Shown here piece after piece: positions 5,237-5,252 of a stretch of 5,252 nucleotides of DNA. Under the pieces are notes generated by a model. The model did no database searches. It worked only from the letters and a program-made list of their open reading frames with translations, and was not told the DNA's origin. The stretch comes from Lentzea sp. Its GTDB lineage: Bacteria > Actinomycetota > Actinomycetes > Mycobacteriales > Pseudonocardiaceae. The position numbers and the translations under genes were made by a program. The first letter of the stretch is position 1, and every line of letters begins with the position of its first letter. The stretch is taken from NCBI GenBank assembly GCA_030146905.1, contig JASLAV010000925.1:1-5252 (forward strand), read 5' to 3'.

Positions 5237-5252
5237 TGCGTTTCTACCTCTC
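5236..5252 (+). CDS. Start of the next operon gene, probably the second half-transporter (partial)
   Basis: An ATG overlaps the TGA stop of the transporter gene by one base and reads MRFYL before the window ends. GGGGGCGAG just upstream may serve as its ribosome binding site. The coupling, and the degenerate ATPase site of the preceding protein, suggest a partner ABC half-transporter. Five residues cannot prove this. Confidence 0.5.

Overview
The window is high-GC, with coding regions strongly biased to G/C at third codon positions, GTG as well as ATG starts, and purine-rich ribosome binding sites. This points to an actinomycete. A GTCCACTGTGGAC element at 3208-3220 recalls Pseudonocardiales genomes (Amycolatopsis/Lentzea type), but that is a weak, memory-based hint. 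The main content is most of a class III lanthipeptide biosynthetic operon, of the SapB/labyrinthopeptin kind, read left to right.

Layout. (1) At the left edge, on the minus strand, is the 5' end of a gene whose product starts with a hydrophobic segment. It is probably an unrelated secreted or membrane protein. (2) Positions 105-715 form a roughly 600-base gap with no convincing gene. It has an AT-rich core (about 180-300) and several inverted repeats: 235-260, followed by a T-run; 313-332; and 671-681. The promoter and control sites of the operon probably lie here, but no textbook promoter can be assigned. (3) Positions 716-3277 encode a full-length trifunctional LanKC synthetase with lyase, Ser/Thr kinase and LanC-like cyclase domains. 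(4) Positions 3312-3479 encode a 55-residue precursor peptide. It has a class III type leader (ILDMQDLETP), a run of eight glycines, and a C-terminal core with two Ser-x2-Ser-x(3-4)-Cys motifs. (5) Positions 3480-3619 hold two strong tandem hairpins, a likely terminator/attenuator or RNA-stability block. (6) Positions 3620-5236 encode an ABC exporter half-transporter whose ATPase site looks degenerate. (7) At the right edge, overlapping by one base (TGATG), the next gene begins. It is probably the partner half-transporter.

How the parts would work together (inference from the family): LanKC binds the leader, phosphorylates Ser/Thr in the core, eliminates phosphate to give dehydroamino acids, and closes lanthionine and/or labionin rings on the two cysteines. 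The ABC pair then exports the product. No leader protease, C39 domain or pathway regulator is encoded in the window, so leader removal must depend on an enzyme elsewhere. The most distinctive features are the Gly8 tract at the leader/core junction, the mixed SapB/labyrinthopeptin-like core, and the two hairpins that separate the precursor from the transporter.
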